From: Planctomycetaceae bacterium
GTDB taxonomy: Bacteria; Planctomycetota; Phycisphaerae; Phycisphaerales; SM1A02
NCBI GenBank assembly: GCA_002737585.1
Contig: NSIA01000055.1
Coordinates: forward strand, 1-14,154
Direction of reading: 5' to 3'
Length of the DNA: 14,154 bases
Shown piece by piece: positions 7,440-13,826 of this stretch. The notes under the pieces were generated by a model. It saw nothing but the letters and a program-made list of their open reading frames with translations. It searched no databases and was not told where the DNA came from. The position numbers and the translations under genes are program-made. Position 1 is the first letter of the stretch. Each line of letters opens with the position of its first letter.

Positions 7440-8309
7440 CTACCGTGATTTCTCGCGGATCTGGTCCAAATATTGCTGCCATTCCGCGGCGGTTTCCTGG
7501 TCGGGCGCAAGCTCAATGGAATCTTCAAGGTCCTTGGTGCCGCCGGCCAGGTCGCCCAATTCCGCCTTGGCTATCCCACGAACAAGCAGCGCCGCGCCGC
7601 GAAGAAAGCGGGCATCATCGGTTGTTCCAGTGGTGCGCTTCACGACGAGGTCTGCAATCGCAAGGCCTCGAGCGGGCTCACCTTCGGCAATCCAAAGATC
7701 AGCCACACCCAACGCGGCGAATGGATCAAGCTCCAACGCCAGCTCGCGCGCCTCACTTAGAAGTGCATCAGCAGAGGCAATGTCCCCTGCCGCCACCGCG
7801 CGTTCAATACGAACCGTCTGCAGCAGAGCGCGGGCCAGCGGATCTTTGGGGTCGCGCGCCACCAACTCGCGCGCCAATTTCTCAGCGGTGTCGTAATCCT
7901 CATTTTCAAGAGCGCTAGCGATTGCTAACTCTTCGACGGACATGATTTCATTGGGCTCGTCAGCAGCATCTCCATCAGCGCCTACTAGCGGACTTGCGGG
8001 GAGCGAAGGATCTCCGTCTGCCATACCACCGTTGCCATTCTGCGCGGCATATGCAGCAGCGGCCTCGGCGGCAACCGCCTGACCGGCGGCAATCTGCTGT
8101 GCTTGGCTCCTTGCGTATGCATCACGTGCTTGATCACGCGCGGTACTCAGGCCGGCCGCCATTGCAATAATGACGGCAATCACGCCGATGAGCAGTGCGC
8201 CAACCAATGAGACTGCACAACCAACACTGAAGCCTGTCCAAAATCCATGCTTGGGCGTGGTACTGACAGCGTGCGGTTGTATCGGTGGCGTGTTCGTAGA
8301 AATGTTCAC
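7440..8309 (-). CDS. Membrane-anchored TPR-like protein inside the T2SS operon
   Basis: A 289-residue protein with a short polar N-terminus, one strong membrane helix at about residues 25-50 (SVGCAVSLVGALLIGVIAVI), an Ala/Gln-rich linker to about 125, and a helical C-terminal half with TPR-like pairs: LENEDYDTAEKLARELVARD, AAGDIASADALLSEARELAL and AELGDLAGGTKDLEDSIELA. TPR domains bind proteins, so a scaffold role beside the GspF platform or the pseudopilus is a reasonable guess; the sequence shows nothing more specific. The frame extends upstream to a TTG at 8363 inside gspF. The GTG at 8309, ten bases after the gspF stop, is preferred because it avoids a 44-base overlap and starts at NISTNTPP. 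It is followed by 77 bases before gspG. It is not one of the standard gsp genes. Confidence 0.82.
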   Translation of the reverse strand: MNISTNTPPIQPHAVSTTPKHGFWTGFSVGCAVSLVGALLIGVIAVIIAMAAGLSTARDQARDAYARSQAQQIAAGQAVAAEAAAAYAAQNGNGGMADGDPSLPASPLVGADGDAADEPNEIMSVEELAIASALENEDYDTAEKLARELVARDPKDPLARALLQTVRIERAVAAGDIASADALLSEARELALELDPFAALGVADLWIAEGEPARGLAIADLVVKRTTGTTDDARFLRGAALLVRGIAKAELGDLAGGTKDLEDSIELAPDQETAAEWQQYLDQIREKSR

Positions 8310-8319
8310 AGCGCCAATG

Positions 8320-9498
8320 TTACGCCTGACCACCAAGTTGAAGCATCGGCAGCACCAGTGCAAGGAAGATGGAAAGCACCACTGCTGCTAGGAACAGCAA
8401 CAAGGCTGGCTCCATCAATTTCACCGCAATTCCAAGCGTGCGATCCACGCGCTTCTCCAGGGTGTCCGCTACGCCGCCGAGCACAGTGGGGAGATTGTTC
8501 GCACTTTCGCCAACGGAAATCATCTCTACAACATCAGGCTCAAAGAACCCGCTGTCCGCAAGCGGTTGCGCCAATGGTTCGCCGCTCCGAACCGCTTCAG
8601 TGGCTCGTTCCACACTCTCCGCCAGTCGCGGATGTCCGGCAGCATCGCGCGCGATAGTCATCGCTTGCAACATGGGAATGCCATTTGCCAAGAGCGTTCC
8701 AAGCACGCGCGTGAATCGCGCTACGCAAATCGCGCGGATCAATGCGCCGTATTGTGGCACGCGCAATTCGGCATCGCGCAAGCGACGTTGTAACGCGGGG
8801 CGCTGCCATGCCCACCAACCGGCCACAGCAATCGCTGCGACCGCAAGCAACAACCACGGCCACCGCTCCACCAAGATGTCGCTGACGCCCATGAGAAATC
8901 GCGTTGGTAGTGGCAGTTCGCCTTTGACATGGAACTTCTTGAACTTGGGAACAAAGAAGATCAGCGCGGCAATCACAATGCCAAATCCGACGGCCAACAA
9001 GATCACTGGATAGATCAGATTGCCGACCACTTTACTGCGCATCTCCGCTTGGTTCTCAATGAAGATGGCAAGGCGTGCAAACACATCCTCAAGAAAACCG
9101 CCGCGCTCACCGGCGCGCACCATGGCAACTTGCACATCGGGAAACACCCCGGGGTAACGAGCCATCGCCTCAGCGAGCCGCTCGCCATCTTGCACCGCAT
9201 CGGCTATCGATTGCCACGTTGCAGCAAGTCGAACGTTGGACTTTCCACGACCGAGCAACCGGAGCGAACGCAACAGCGGAACCCCGGCACGCAGCAAGTC
9301 ACCAAGTTGTCGGTACGAATTCGCCAACGCGCGCGCGCCAACACCACGCGACCGTGGCGCACGGCGCTCGGCAACCTTCGTTGGCGACAGACCGCGCGAC
9401 TGCAGATCGGCCAACGCGGCCATCTCCGACGTGGCATCCAGCGTGCCGGCAACACGGACACCAACGGAATCTCGGGCCTCGTAGGCAAATGTCGGCAC
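8320..9498 (-). CDS. gspF: GspF, inner-membrane platform protein of the type II secretion system
   Basis: GspF is the polytopic core of the T2SS assembly platform and is thought to transmit GspE ATPase motion to the pseudopilus. All 392 residues fit the family (about 400). The start MPTFAYEARD is the typical N-terminus. Two homologous T2SSF domains follow: the first at about 60-185 with RAGERGGFLEDVF (128-140), the second at about 260-385 with SVGESANNLPTVL (328-340). Three membrane helices are visible at about 161-183, 213-231 and 362-386. The start codon is GTG at 9498, with no obvious ribosome binding site. It is the first gene of the operon in this window; the 5' side holds the 129-bp repeats instead of gspE. 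Confidence 0.97.
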   Translation of the reverse strand: MPTFAYEARDSVGVRVAGTLDATSEMAALADLQSRGLSPTKVAERRAPRSRGVGARALANSYRQLGDLLRAGVPLLRSLRLLGRGKSNVRLAATWQSIADAVQDGERLAEAMARYPGVFPDVQVAMVRAGERGGFLEDVFARLAIFIENQAEMRSKVVGNLIYPVILLAVGFGIVIAALIFFVPKFKKFHVKGELPLPTRFLMGVSDILVERWPWLLLAVAAIAVAGWWAWQRPALQRRLRDAELRVPQYGALIRAICVARFTRVLGTLLANGIPMLQAMTIARDAAGHPRLAESVERATEAVRSGEPLAQPLADSGFFEPDVVEMISVGESANNLPTVLGGVADTLEKRVDRTLGIAVKLMEPALLLFLAAVVLSIFLALVLPMLQLGGQA

Positions 9499-9591
9499 GC
9501 GCGAGATACCGGGCTGCGGGGTTGTGGTTGCGGTGATGCGTCATGTGATCGTGTTGGTCCGCGTTGTGGGATCAGGCCCAAGTACTGGCTC

Positions 9592-9647
9592 GCATTCGCC
9601 TTACGAGGACGGCCGCTGAGCGCGGCCCTGTCCTCTCCGGCGCTTGC
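9592..9647. repeat. Long hairpin of repeat unit 1
   Basis: Arms GAGGACGGCCGC (9605-9616) and GCGGCC plus GTCCTC (9622-9627, 9630-9635) pair fully around loop TGAGC, with a two-base CT bulge. An outer CGCC/GGCG stem and a further GCA/TGC stem extend it. Confidence 0.85.
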
Positions 9648-9720
9648 GGCCAGGGATCGGGTTGATGCATCACGGGTTTGTCGTGGGTCGGGTTGTGGCA
9701 TTACGCCTGCGTACTGGCCC

Positions 9721-9776
9721 GCATTCGCCTTACGAGGACGGCCGCTGAGCGCGGCCCTGTCCTCTCCGGCGCTTGC
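9721..9776. repeat. Long hairpin of repeat unit 2
   Basis: Same arms, loop and CT bulge as unit 1, shifted by exactly 129 bases. Confidence 0.85.
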
Positions 9777-9849
9777 GGCTAGGGATCGCGTTGATGCATC
9801 ACGGGTTTGTCGTGGGTCGGGTTGTGGGATCACGCCCTTGTACTGGCCC

Positions 9850-9905
9850 GCATCCGCCTTACGAGGATGGCCGCTGAGCGCGGCCCTATCCTCTCCGGCG
9901 CCTGC
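9850..9905. repeat. Long hairpin of repeat unit 3, with a compensatory change
   Basis: The outer arm changes from GAGGAC to GAGGAT and the opposite arm changes from GTCCTC to ATCCTC, so a C-G pair becomes T-A and pairing is kept. The loop TGAGC and the CT bulge are unchanged. Confidence 0.85.
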
Positions 9906-9954
9906 GGCCAGATGGGGGGTTTCACAAACCCTGGTTGTCAAAGTTGTTTCCGTG

Positions 9955-10135
9955 TGCGAGCCCCCGCAGTGAGCACGGGATCCTCGGTAAGCGGCGTGTG
10001 AAACTGAGAAGTCCGGCAGTTGGACGTACGCCCCGTGGGTGCCAACCGGACGAACAGATTCGCCCGAGGCTAAGCGGAACCTTGTGGAGCGCAGCCGTCC
10101 GCGTCCGAGGGTCCCGCGCGCAACGGAGGGGGCGG
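9955..10135 (+). ncRNA. Candidate structured RNA of unknown class
   Basis: Bases 9973-9987 (GCACGGGATCCTCGG) pair with 10105-10119 (CCGAGGGTCCCGCGC) at 14 of 15 positions, including one G-T. Outside this, GCCCCC at 9960-9965 pairs with GGGGGC at 10128-10133. Inside, GTCCG and GTTGG (10011-10023, with a GCA bulge) pair with CCAAC-CGGAC (10042-10051), enclosing a further 5-bp hairpin (10029-10041). I do not recognise it as RNase P RNA, tmRNA, 6S, SRP RNA or a group II intron domain. Strand is not certain; plus is chosen because trpG is on plus. It could also be a mobile-element remnant. Confidence 0.35.
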
Positions 10136-10167
10136 TCAACGACTCAACTCACTTTAAACGCGGCCCC

Positions 10168-10204
10168 GAAAATGGGGACAGGGGTGAACGGCACCTATTT
10201 ACGG
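10168..10204. mobile_element. Possible remnant of a REP/RAYT-type element end
   Basis: The stretch ATGGGGACAGG followed by GGTGAACGGCACC and TATTT resembles, from memory, short sequences repeated beside Y1 (REP-associated) transposases in many bacterial genomes. It contains CCCC/GGGG and GGTG/CACC mini-stems. No transposase gene is present and the match is not verified. It ends three bases before the trpG ATG. Confidence 0.35.
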
Positions 10205-10206
10205 CC

Positions 10207-10872
10207 ATGCGCTTCCCCGCTCCCTATGATTGCTCTCCCGTGCTCCTCCTGATTGACAACTATGACTCGTTCACCTGGAACCTCGTCCAGCGCTTCAGTG
10301 AGATCAACCCGAGCTTGCGCATCGAAGTCATCCGCAATGATGCCATCGACGTCGCGGGTGCCGAGGCGCTTGCCCCCACGCACTTGGTGATCTCGCCCGG
10401 CCCGTGCACGCCGAAGGAGGCTGGCATCAGCGGCGCGCTGCTTTCGCATTTCAAGGGGCGCATCCCAGCACTCGGCGTATGCCTTGGTCATCAAGCGATC
10501 GGTGACGTCCATGGCATGACCGTGCGCCGTAATGACATCGCAGTGCACGGCAAGACCAGCCCCATTCATCATGATGGCCGCGGACTCTTTGTTGGCATGT
10601 CCAACCCCTTCGTTGCCACCCGCTACCACTCGCTGGTGATTGACCCAGCCACGGTGCACCCGGACTTTGAAGTCACCGCTCGCACGGAGCGTGATGAGAT
10701 CATGGGTATTCGTTGGAAAGCACCCGTCGGCGCAGCGCCGCTTGAGGGCGTGCAGTTTCATCCGGAGAGTTTCCTCACCGTTGAAGGTCCGCGTCTTCTT
10801 GCTAATTTCCTTGCGATGCAGCCCGCAGCGATCCGCTCCGCGGCCCCGTCCGCTGTTACGCGGTCGGCATGA
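10207..10872 (+). CDS. trpG: Glutamine amidotransferase, anthranilate / aminodeoxychorismate synthase component II
   Basis: The protein hydrolyses glutamine and passes ammonia to a chorismate-using partner (TrpE or PabB), giving anthranilate for tryptophan or aminodeoxychorismate for folate. The class I amidotransferase layout is complete: LLLIDNYDSFTWNLVQ at the N-terminus, VISPGPCTP as the oxyanion region, catalytic Cys in ALGVCLGHQAIG, TRYHSLV, and catalytic His and Glu in GVQFHPES. At 221 residues it is slightly longer than the usual 190-200, with an Ala/Ser-rich tail. The ATG at 10207 adds 11 residues before the family's usual start; a GTG at 10240 would begin at VLLLIDNYDSF and is a real alternative. 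Neither has a clear ribosome binding site. No partner gene is in the window, so trpG and pabA cannot be separated; some bacteria use one subunit for both. The 3' end overlaps the convergent gene by 17 bases. Confidence 0.93.
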   Translation: MRFPAPYDCSPVLLLIDNYDSFTWNLVQRFSEINPSLRIEVIRNDAIDVAGAEALAPTHLVISPGPCTPKEAGISGALLSHFKGRIPALGVCLGHQAIGDVHGMTVRRNDIAVHGKTSPIHHDGRGLFVGMSNPFVATRYHSLVIDPATVHPDFEVTARTERDEIMGIRWKAPVGAAPLEGVQFHPESFLTVEGPRLLANFLAMQPAAIRSAAPSAVTRSA

Positions 10873-11287
10873 ACGTCATGCCGCTTTCGACGTAGAAGTT
10901 CAACATGTCGCCAGTCTGCCATGAGCCCGCCGTTTGTGACGGCTCAATGGTGACCCATGCCGGGAACGCCAACTCCAGGAGCACGGCGTTGGCAGTCACA
11001 TCGACGGCCAACACGCGTCCCTGCACAATCCGTGGCGTGCCCCAGACTGGTTCGATGAAGCATCCACCTGCGTTTGCGTGCCAGGCGCGCAACGCCTTGC
11101 CGCGCACGGAGCCATTGATGCGCTTGCCTACTTTGGTTGCAAGCGTTGCGGCATCGCCAACCAACACCAGCTCCACGCGGTACGCAGAGTTCGGCATGGA
11201 GATGCGCACGCGCGCGGGCGTACTTCCCGATGCAGGAATAATCTCTTCCAATACAACACGGGCGATGTCTTGAACAGTCGTAGTCAT
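10856..11287 (-). CDS. Protein of unknown function downstream of the 22-residue-repeat protein
   Basis: A 143-residue soluble protein with no signal peptide or membrane helix. It starts with an amphipathic helix (VQDIARVVLEEIIP), then strands RVRISM and YRVELVLVGD, a basic segment TKVGKRINGSVRGKALRAWH, and a beta-rich second half (IVQGRVLAVDVTANAVLLELAFPAWVTI) ending at LNFYVESGMTF. I do not recognise the family. The second half could be a small beta barrel; that is a guess. The ATG at 11287 is 14 bases after the preceding gene's stop. A GTG at 11305 overlapping that stop (GTGA) would add six residues. The two genes probably form one transcription unit. The tail overlaps the convergent trpG by 17 bases. 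Confidence 0.78.
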   Translation of the reverse strand: MTTTVQDIARVVLEEIIPASGSTPARVRISMPNSAYRVELVLVGDAATLATKVGKRINGSVRGKALRAWHANAGGCFIEPVWGTPRIVQGRVLAVDVTANAVLLELAFPAWVTIEPSQTAGSWQTGDMLNFYVESGMTFMPTA

Positions 11288-11301
11288 TGGTGGGTTCACA
11301 T

Positions 11302-12513
11302 TCACTTTGCGGCGGCCGTCGGCGCCTCGATGATCTTCTTCATAGTGGCAGATGCGTTGTAGACGGCCATCTCGCCAGCGCCAGCCGCGTCAACTCCAAG
11401 GCGCCCGATCTGCACCCCGTGCGAATTGCGAACACTGATCGCGCCGCCGTCGCCATCGACTGCAGCTCCAGCGACCACGATCGCCTGACCAGTGGTGTCG
11501 AGCAGATTCATCAGACCGCCTGTCTTACCTCCGCCAATGGCGGCCACGCGTCGCTCTTGCATGTATGCGGCAAGGGTTCCTGCTGATCCGGTTGCTTCAG
11601 CCATGAATGCTGGAGCGCCGGTCGAAGTTCCAACCATGAATCGACCGCCGCCTTCTTCCTTGGTATCCATCAGAATGGCAGCAGCACCTGATCCGTTCAG
11701 CACTTCAATCGCGCCGCCCTTGCCAGCGCCCGCGCTTGCAAGTGAAACTGCCACAGCTCCCGCGCCGTCCTTCAAAGTCAGATGTCCGCCAGCAACTGCA
11801 AGGAACGCGGCGCATTCGTTGCCTGATGCATCGGCGATGCGCAACGTGCCCGTCTGATCTTCTGCACCGCCTGCATAGACGATTTCCTTGCCAGCTTGAT
11901 TGCGCATCGAAAGTACCGAAGCACCTTGAGCCACACCAGCAAGCATGCCGAGTTCGCCACCGGGGCGCCGCATACTGATGACTGCTCCACCGGCGCCCGC
12001 TTCTGCGCGCAGACTGCTGGCGTTGCTGCCCGAGCCATTCAACACGAGCGCGCCGCCTTCTTCACCACGCGCGAATGTCGCCAGCGTGGTGCCGTCAACA
12101 TCGCCGATTTCAACGCGACCACCAATCGGTGTTGCAAAGAGACCGCCGACTGGCTTGCCGAGCAGATTCCAGATGGCCAAGTCGCCGCCATCCGTGCCAG
12201 CCGACAGGCGCACCACATTCGCGCCACCCTTCGACCAGACATCAAGTTGACCGCCGGTATCACCAGCTTGCGCAAGCATCACCACTTTGTCGCCTTCACC
12301 AACAACTTCAAGGCGTCGAACGCGGATCACGTCTTCAACGCGTGCCACCTGCGTTGCGGCGACCAGGCCGCCCGCGAGTGCTACTGCCCCCAAGATGATC
12401 GTTCCAGTGCGCCAACGCATGGCATCGCGTCGCGCTGCGGCGAGCTCATGCTCAATGCGTGCGAGGCGGGCGGTGATCACGGATGACATATCGGTGTGTT
12501 CGGAAGTTCCCAT
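11302..12513 (-). CDS. Membrane-anchored protein of 22-residue repeats (probable beta-solenoid)
   Basis: The 403-residue protein has a charged, coiled-coil-like N-terminus (ARLARIEHELAAARRDAMRW), one membrane helix at about 37-55, and then, from residue 65 to 397, about fifteen repeats of mostly 22 residues. The unit pattern is GG followed by alternating hydrophobic residues, a Gly turn after about ten residues, and a second hydrophobic strand, as in GGRVEIGDVDGTTLATFARG. Such spacing suggests a stacked beta-solenoid on the outer face of the inner membrane. The first repeat, VRRLEVVGEGDKVVML, resembles repeat proteins of the kind 'diverse domain, D-x-x-G-k-x-r-a-x-L' found in many bacteria; no function is known to me. 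The start is ATG at 12513, with a second ATG at 12489. It is divergent from the oxidoreductase gene, with 44 bases between the starts. Confidence 0.85.
   Translation of the reverse strand: MGTSEHTDMSSVITARLARIEHELAAARRDAMRWRTGTIILGAVALAGGLVAATQVARVEDVIRVRRLEVVGEGDKVVMLAQAGDTGGQLDVWSKGGANVVRLSAGTDGGDLAIWNLLGKPVGGLFATPIGGRVEIGDVDGTTLATFARGEEGGALVLNGSGSNASSLRAEAGAGGAVISMRRPGGELGMLAGVAQGASVLSMRNQAGKEIVYAGGAEDQTGTLRIADASGNECAAFLAVAGGHLTLKDGAGAVAVSLASAGAGKGGAIEVLNGSGAAAILMDTKEEGGGRFMVGTSTGAPAFMAEATGSAGTLAAYMQERRVAAIGGGKTGGLMNLLDTTGQAIVVAGAAVDGDGGAISVRNSHGVQIGRLGVDAAGAGEMAVYNASATMKKIIEAPTAAAK
11323..12321 (-). repeat. About fifteen 66-bp-spaced coding repeats (22-residue protein units)
   Basis: GG-initiated units fall at residues 87, 109, 131, 153 and 175 of the protein at exact 22-residue spacing. 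They then continue with lengths of 20-25 up to residue 397. DNA identity between units is low, so the repeat is defined at the protein level. Confidence 0.85.
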
Positions 12514-12557
12514 AGGTGTTTTGTAGGATACGCGTCTTACAGAAAGCGCGACCCCCG
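12514..12557. promoter_or_regulatory. Divergent 44-base intergenic region with expected promoters
   Basis: The two flanking genes start 44 bases apart in opposite directions, so their promoters must lie here or inside the neighbouring genes. TAGGATA at 12524-12530 is a weak -10 candidate on plus, without a recognisable -35. Confidence 0.3.
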
Positions 12558-13796
12558 ATGAGCAAGAAGACCAGCACCAAGCGGCCGTCCCCAGTCAAGC
12601 ACACCACCCTTGGCATCGGGCTCGTTGGCACCAAGTTCATGGGCAAGGCCCACAGCAATGCGTGGATGTCCGCCCCGCGGTTCTTTGACCTGCCGCTGGT
12701 AGTGAACATGCGGGCGGTGGCTGGCACCAAAGTGCAGGATGTGGCTGAATTCTCGCAGCGCTGGGGGTGGCAGTGCTGCAGCGATGAGTGGCAGGACTTG
12801 GTCACCGATCCGCAAATTGGCTTGATTGACAACTGCACCCCCAACCACGTCCATGCGGAAGTTTCGATCGCCGCTCTTGCCGCCGGCAAGCATGTGGCGT
12901 GTGAGAAGCCGCTCGCGGGCACCCTGGACGACGCCCGCCGCATGCGCGATGCCGCCAAGAAGGCAGCCGCCAAGGGGATCAAGACATTCGTTTGGTTTAA
13001 CTACCGCCGTTGCCCGGCGGTGGCCTTTGCGCATCAGTTGGTGAATGAAGGCAAACTTGGCCGCATCTTTCATGTACGCGCGAGCTATCTCCAGGATTGG
13101 GGCGGCCCATCGACGCCGCTCCTGTGGCGCTTTCAAGGCAAACTTGCGGGCAGCGGGGCGCATGGTGACCTGAATGCTCACATCATCGATATGGCTCGTT
13201 TCATTACCGGTGAAGAAGTGACCGAAGTGGTGGGCGCGATTGAGGAGACCTTCATCAAGGAGCGCGACATCATTGAATCAACCGGCGGCGCCATTGCCGG
13301 CAAGGGCGCCAAGCGCGCCGTTCGTGGCAGCCGCAAGGGCAAGAGCACCGTGGATGATGCGGTCCTCTTCATGGCCCGCATGTCCGGCGGCGCGATCGCA
13401 AGCTTTGAGGCATCGCGCCTTGCCACGGGTAACCAGAATCGCAATCAGATTGAGATCAATGGCGAGAAGGGCAGTCTGAAGTTTGACTTTGAGCGCATGA
13501 ACGAACTGCAGTGGTGGGATCACACGCTGCCCGCCCGCCTGCGCGGTTGGAGCCGAGTGATGTGCACCGATGCCACGCATCCCTACGCGGGCAACTATTG
13601 GCCCGCGGCGCATGTGCTGGGCTATGAACATTGCTTTGTGAGCCAAGCGGCGGACACGGTCATGGTGCTTGGCGGCAAGAAGCCAGTGGTAGCCATCCCT
13701 GACTTTGCGGATGCCTATGAAACACAGCGGGTTCTTGAGGCAGCCATTCGCTGCGCACGAACGCGTCGGCCGGTGGCACTTTTCGAAGTGAAGTAG
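12558..13796 (+). CDS. Gfo/Idh/MocA-family NAD(P)-dependent oxidoreductase
   Basis: The family oxidises or reduces sugars, inositols and related compounds with NAD(P). The 412-residue protein shows a Rossmann nucleotide-binding motif GIGLVGTKFMGKAHSNAW (19-36), the conserved NCTPNHVHAE (92-101), and the catalytic-lysine motif CEKPLAGTLDDA (115-126), where Lys117 is the family's hallmark. It also has WFNYRRCPA in the substrate region and GAHGDLNAHIIDMARF (200-215), which carries the conserved Asp and His of the active site. Residues 246-265 form a basic Gly/Lys/Arg stretch that looks like a loop insertion. The C-terminus PDFADAYETQRVLEAAIRCA is typical. Substrate cannot be told from sequence; the protein is predicted to be cytoplasmic. 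The ATG at 12558 is preferred over an upstream GTG at 12516 because the extra 14 residues are not family-like. Confidence 0.93.
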   Translation: MSKKTSTKRPSPVKHTTLGIGLVGTKFMGKAHSNAWMSAPRFFDLPLVVNMRAVAGTKVQDVAEFSQRWGWQCCSDEWQDLVTDPQIGLIDNCTPNHVHAEVSIAALAAGKHVACEKPLAGTLDDARRMRDAAKKAAAKGIKTFVWFNYRRCPAVAFAHQLVNEGKLGRIFHVRASYLQDWGGPSTPLLWRFQGKLAGSGAHGDLNAHIIDMARFITGEEVTEVVGAIEETFIKERDIIESTGGAIAGKGAKRAVRGSRKGKSTVDDAVLFMARMSGGAIASFEASRLATGNQNRNQIEINGEKGSLKFDFERMNELQWWDHTLPARLRGWSRVMCTDATHPYAGNYWPAAHVLGYEHCFVSQAADTVMVLGGKKPVVAIPDFADAYETQRVLEAAIRCARTRRPVALFEVK

Positions 13797-13826
13797 TCCC
13801 GCGCGCGATTTTGCTAGCCTTGCCGC

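Larger units (their letters stand above)
9534..9920. repeat. Three tandem copies of a 129-bp repeat
   Basis: Three units start at 9534, 9663 and 9792, in exact 129-base register (for example TACTGG at 9583, 9712 and 9841). The second and third units are nearly identical; the first is more diverged in its opening 50 bases. Units two and three contain the perfect palindrome TGATGCATCA near their start. Every unit carries a long hairpin. The array is directly upstream of gspF and does not look coding. It could be a dispersed intergenic repeat of the genome. Confidence 0.93.
9499..10206. other. Non-coding region of 708 bases between gspF and trpG
   Basis: No convincing gene lies here on either strand. 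Long open frames cross it only because the 129-bp repeat is a multiple of three. From left to right it holds a short leader, the tandem repeat array, a 6-bp hairpin at 9917-9931 (GGGTTT CAC AAACCC, no T-run), a stretch with two strong potential stems, and a REP-like motif next to trpG. Promoters for the two divergent genes are expected here, but I could not identify a convincing -35/-10 pair for either. Confidence 0.8.

Noticed and set aside
9534..9920. CRISPR array
   Set aside because: The repeated unit is 129 bases with no separate unique spacers, and no cas gene is present.
9917..9931. Hairpin GGGTTT-CAC-AAACCC as a transcription terminator
   Set aside because: No T-run follows on either strand, and it is not placed after a gene end.
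8929..9972. A 347-residue plus-strand open frame antisense to gspF and across the repeats
   Set aside because: Antisense shadow of gspF, extended by the same 129-bp repeats; it has no recognisable domain.
9204..10139. A 311-residue minus-strand open frame with 43-residue internal repeats
   Set aside because: The repeat arises because the 129-bp DNA unit is divisible by three. The rest of the frame runs through gspF in another frame, and the composition is not protein-like.
9955..10206. Tryptophan attenuator or T-box leader for trpG
   Set aside because: No short leader frame with consecutive Trp codons, no T-box sequence, and no terminator hairpin with a T-run were found.
10039..10206. N-terminal extension of trpG by 56 residues
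   Set aside because: The extra residues are not family-like and come from the structured non-coding region and the REP-like motif.
12523..12540. Imperfect palindrome GTAGGA...TCTTAC between the divergent genes as an operator
   Set aside because: Only six of nine positions pair, which is not above what is expected by chance; no regulator gene is adjacent.
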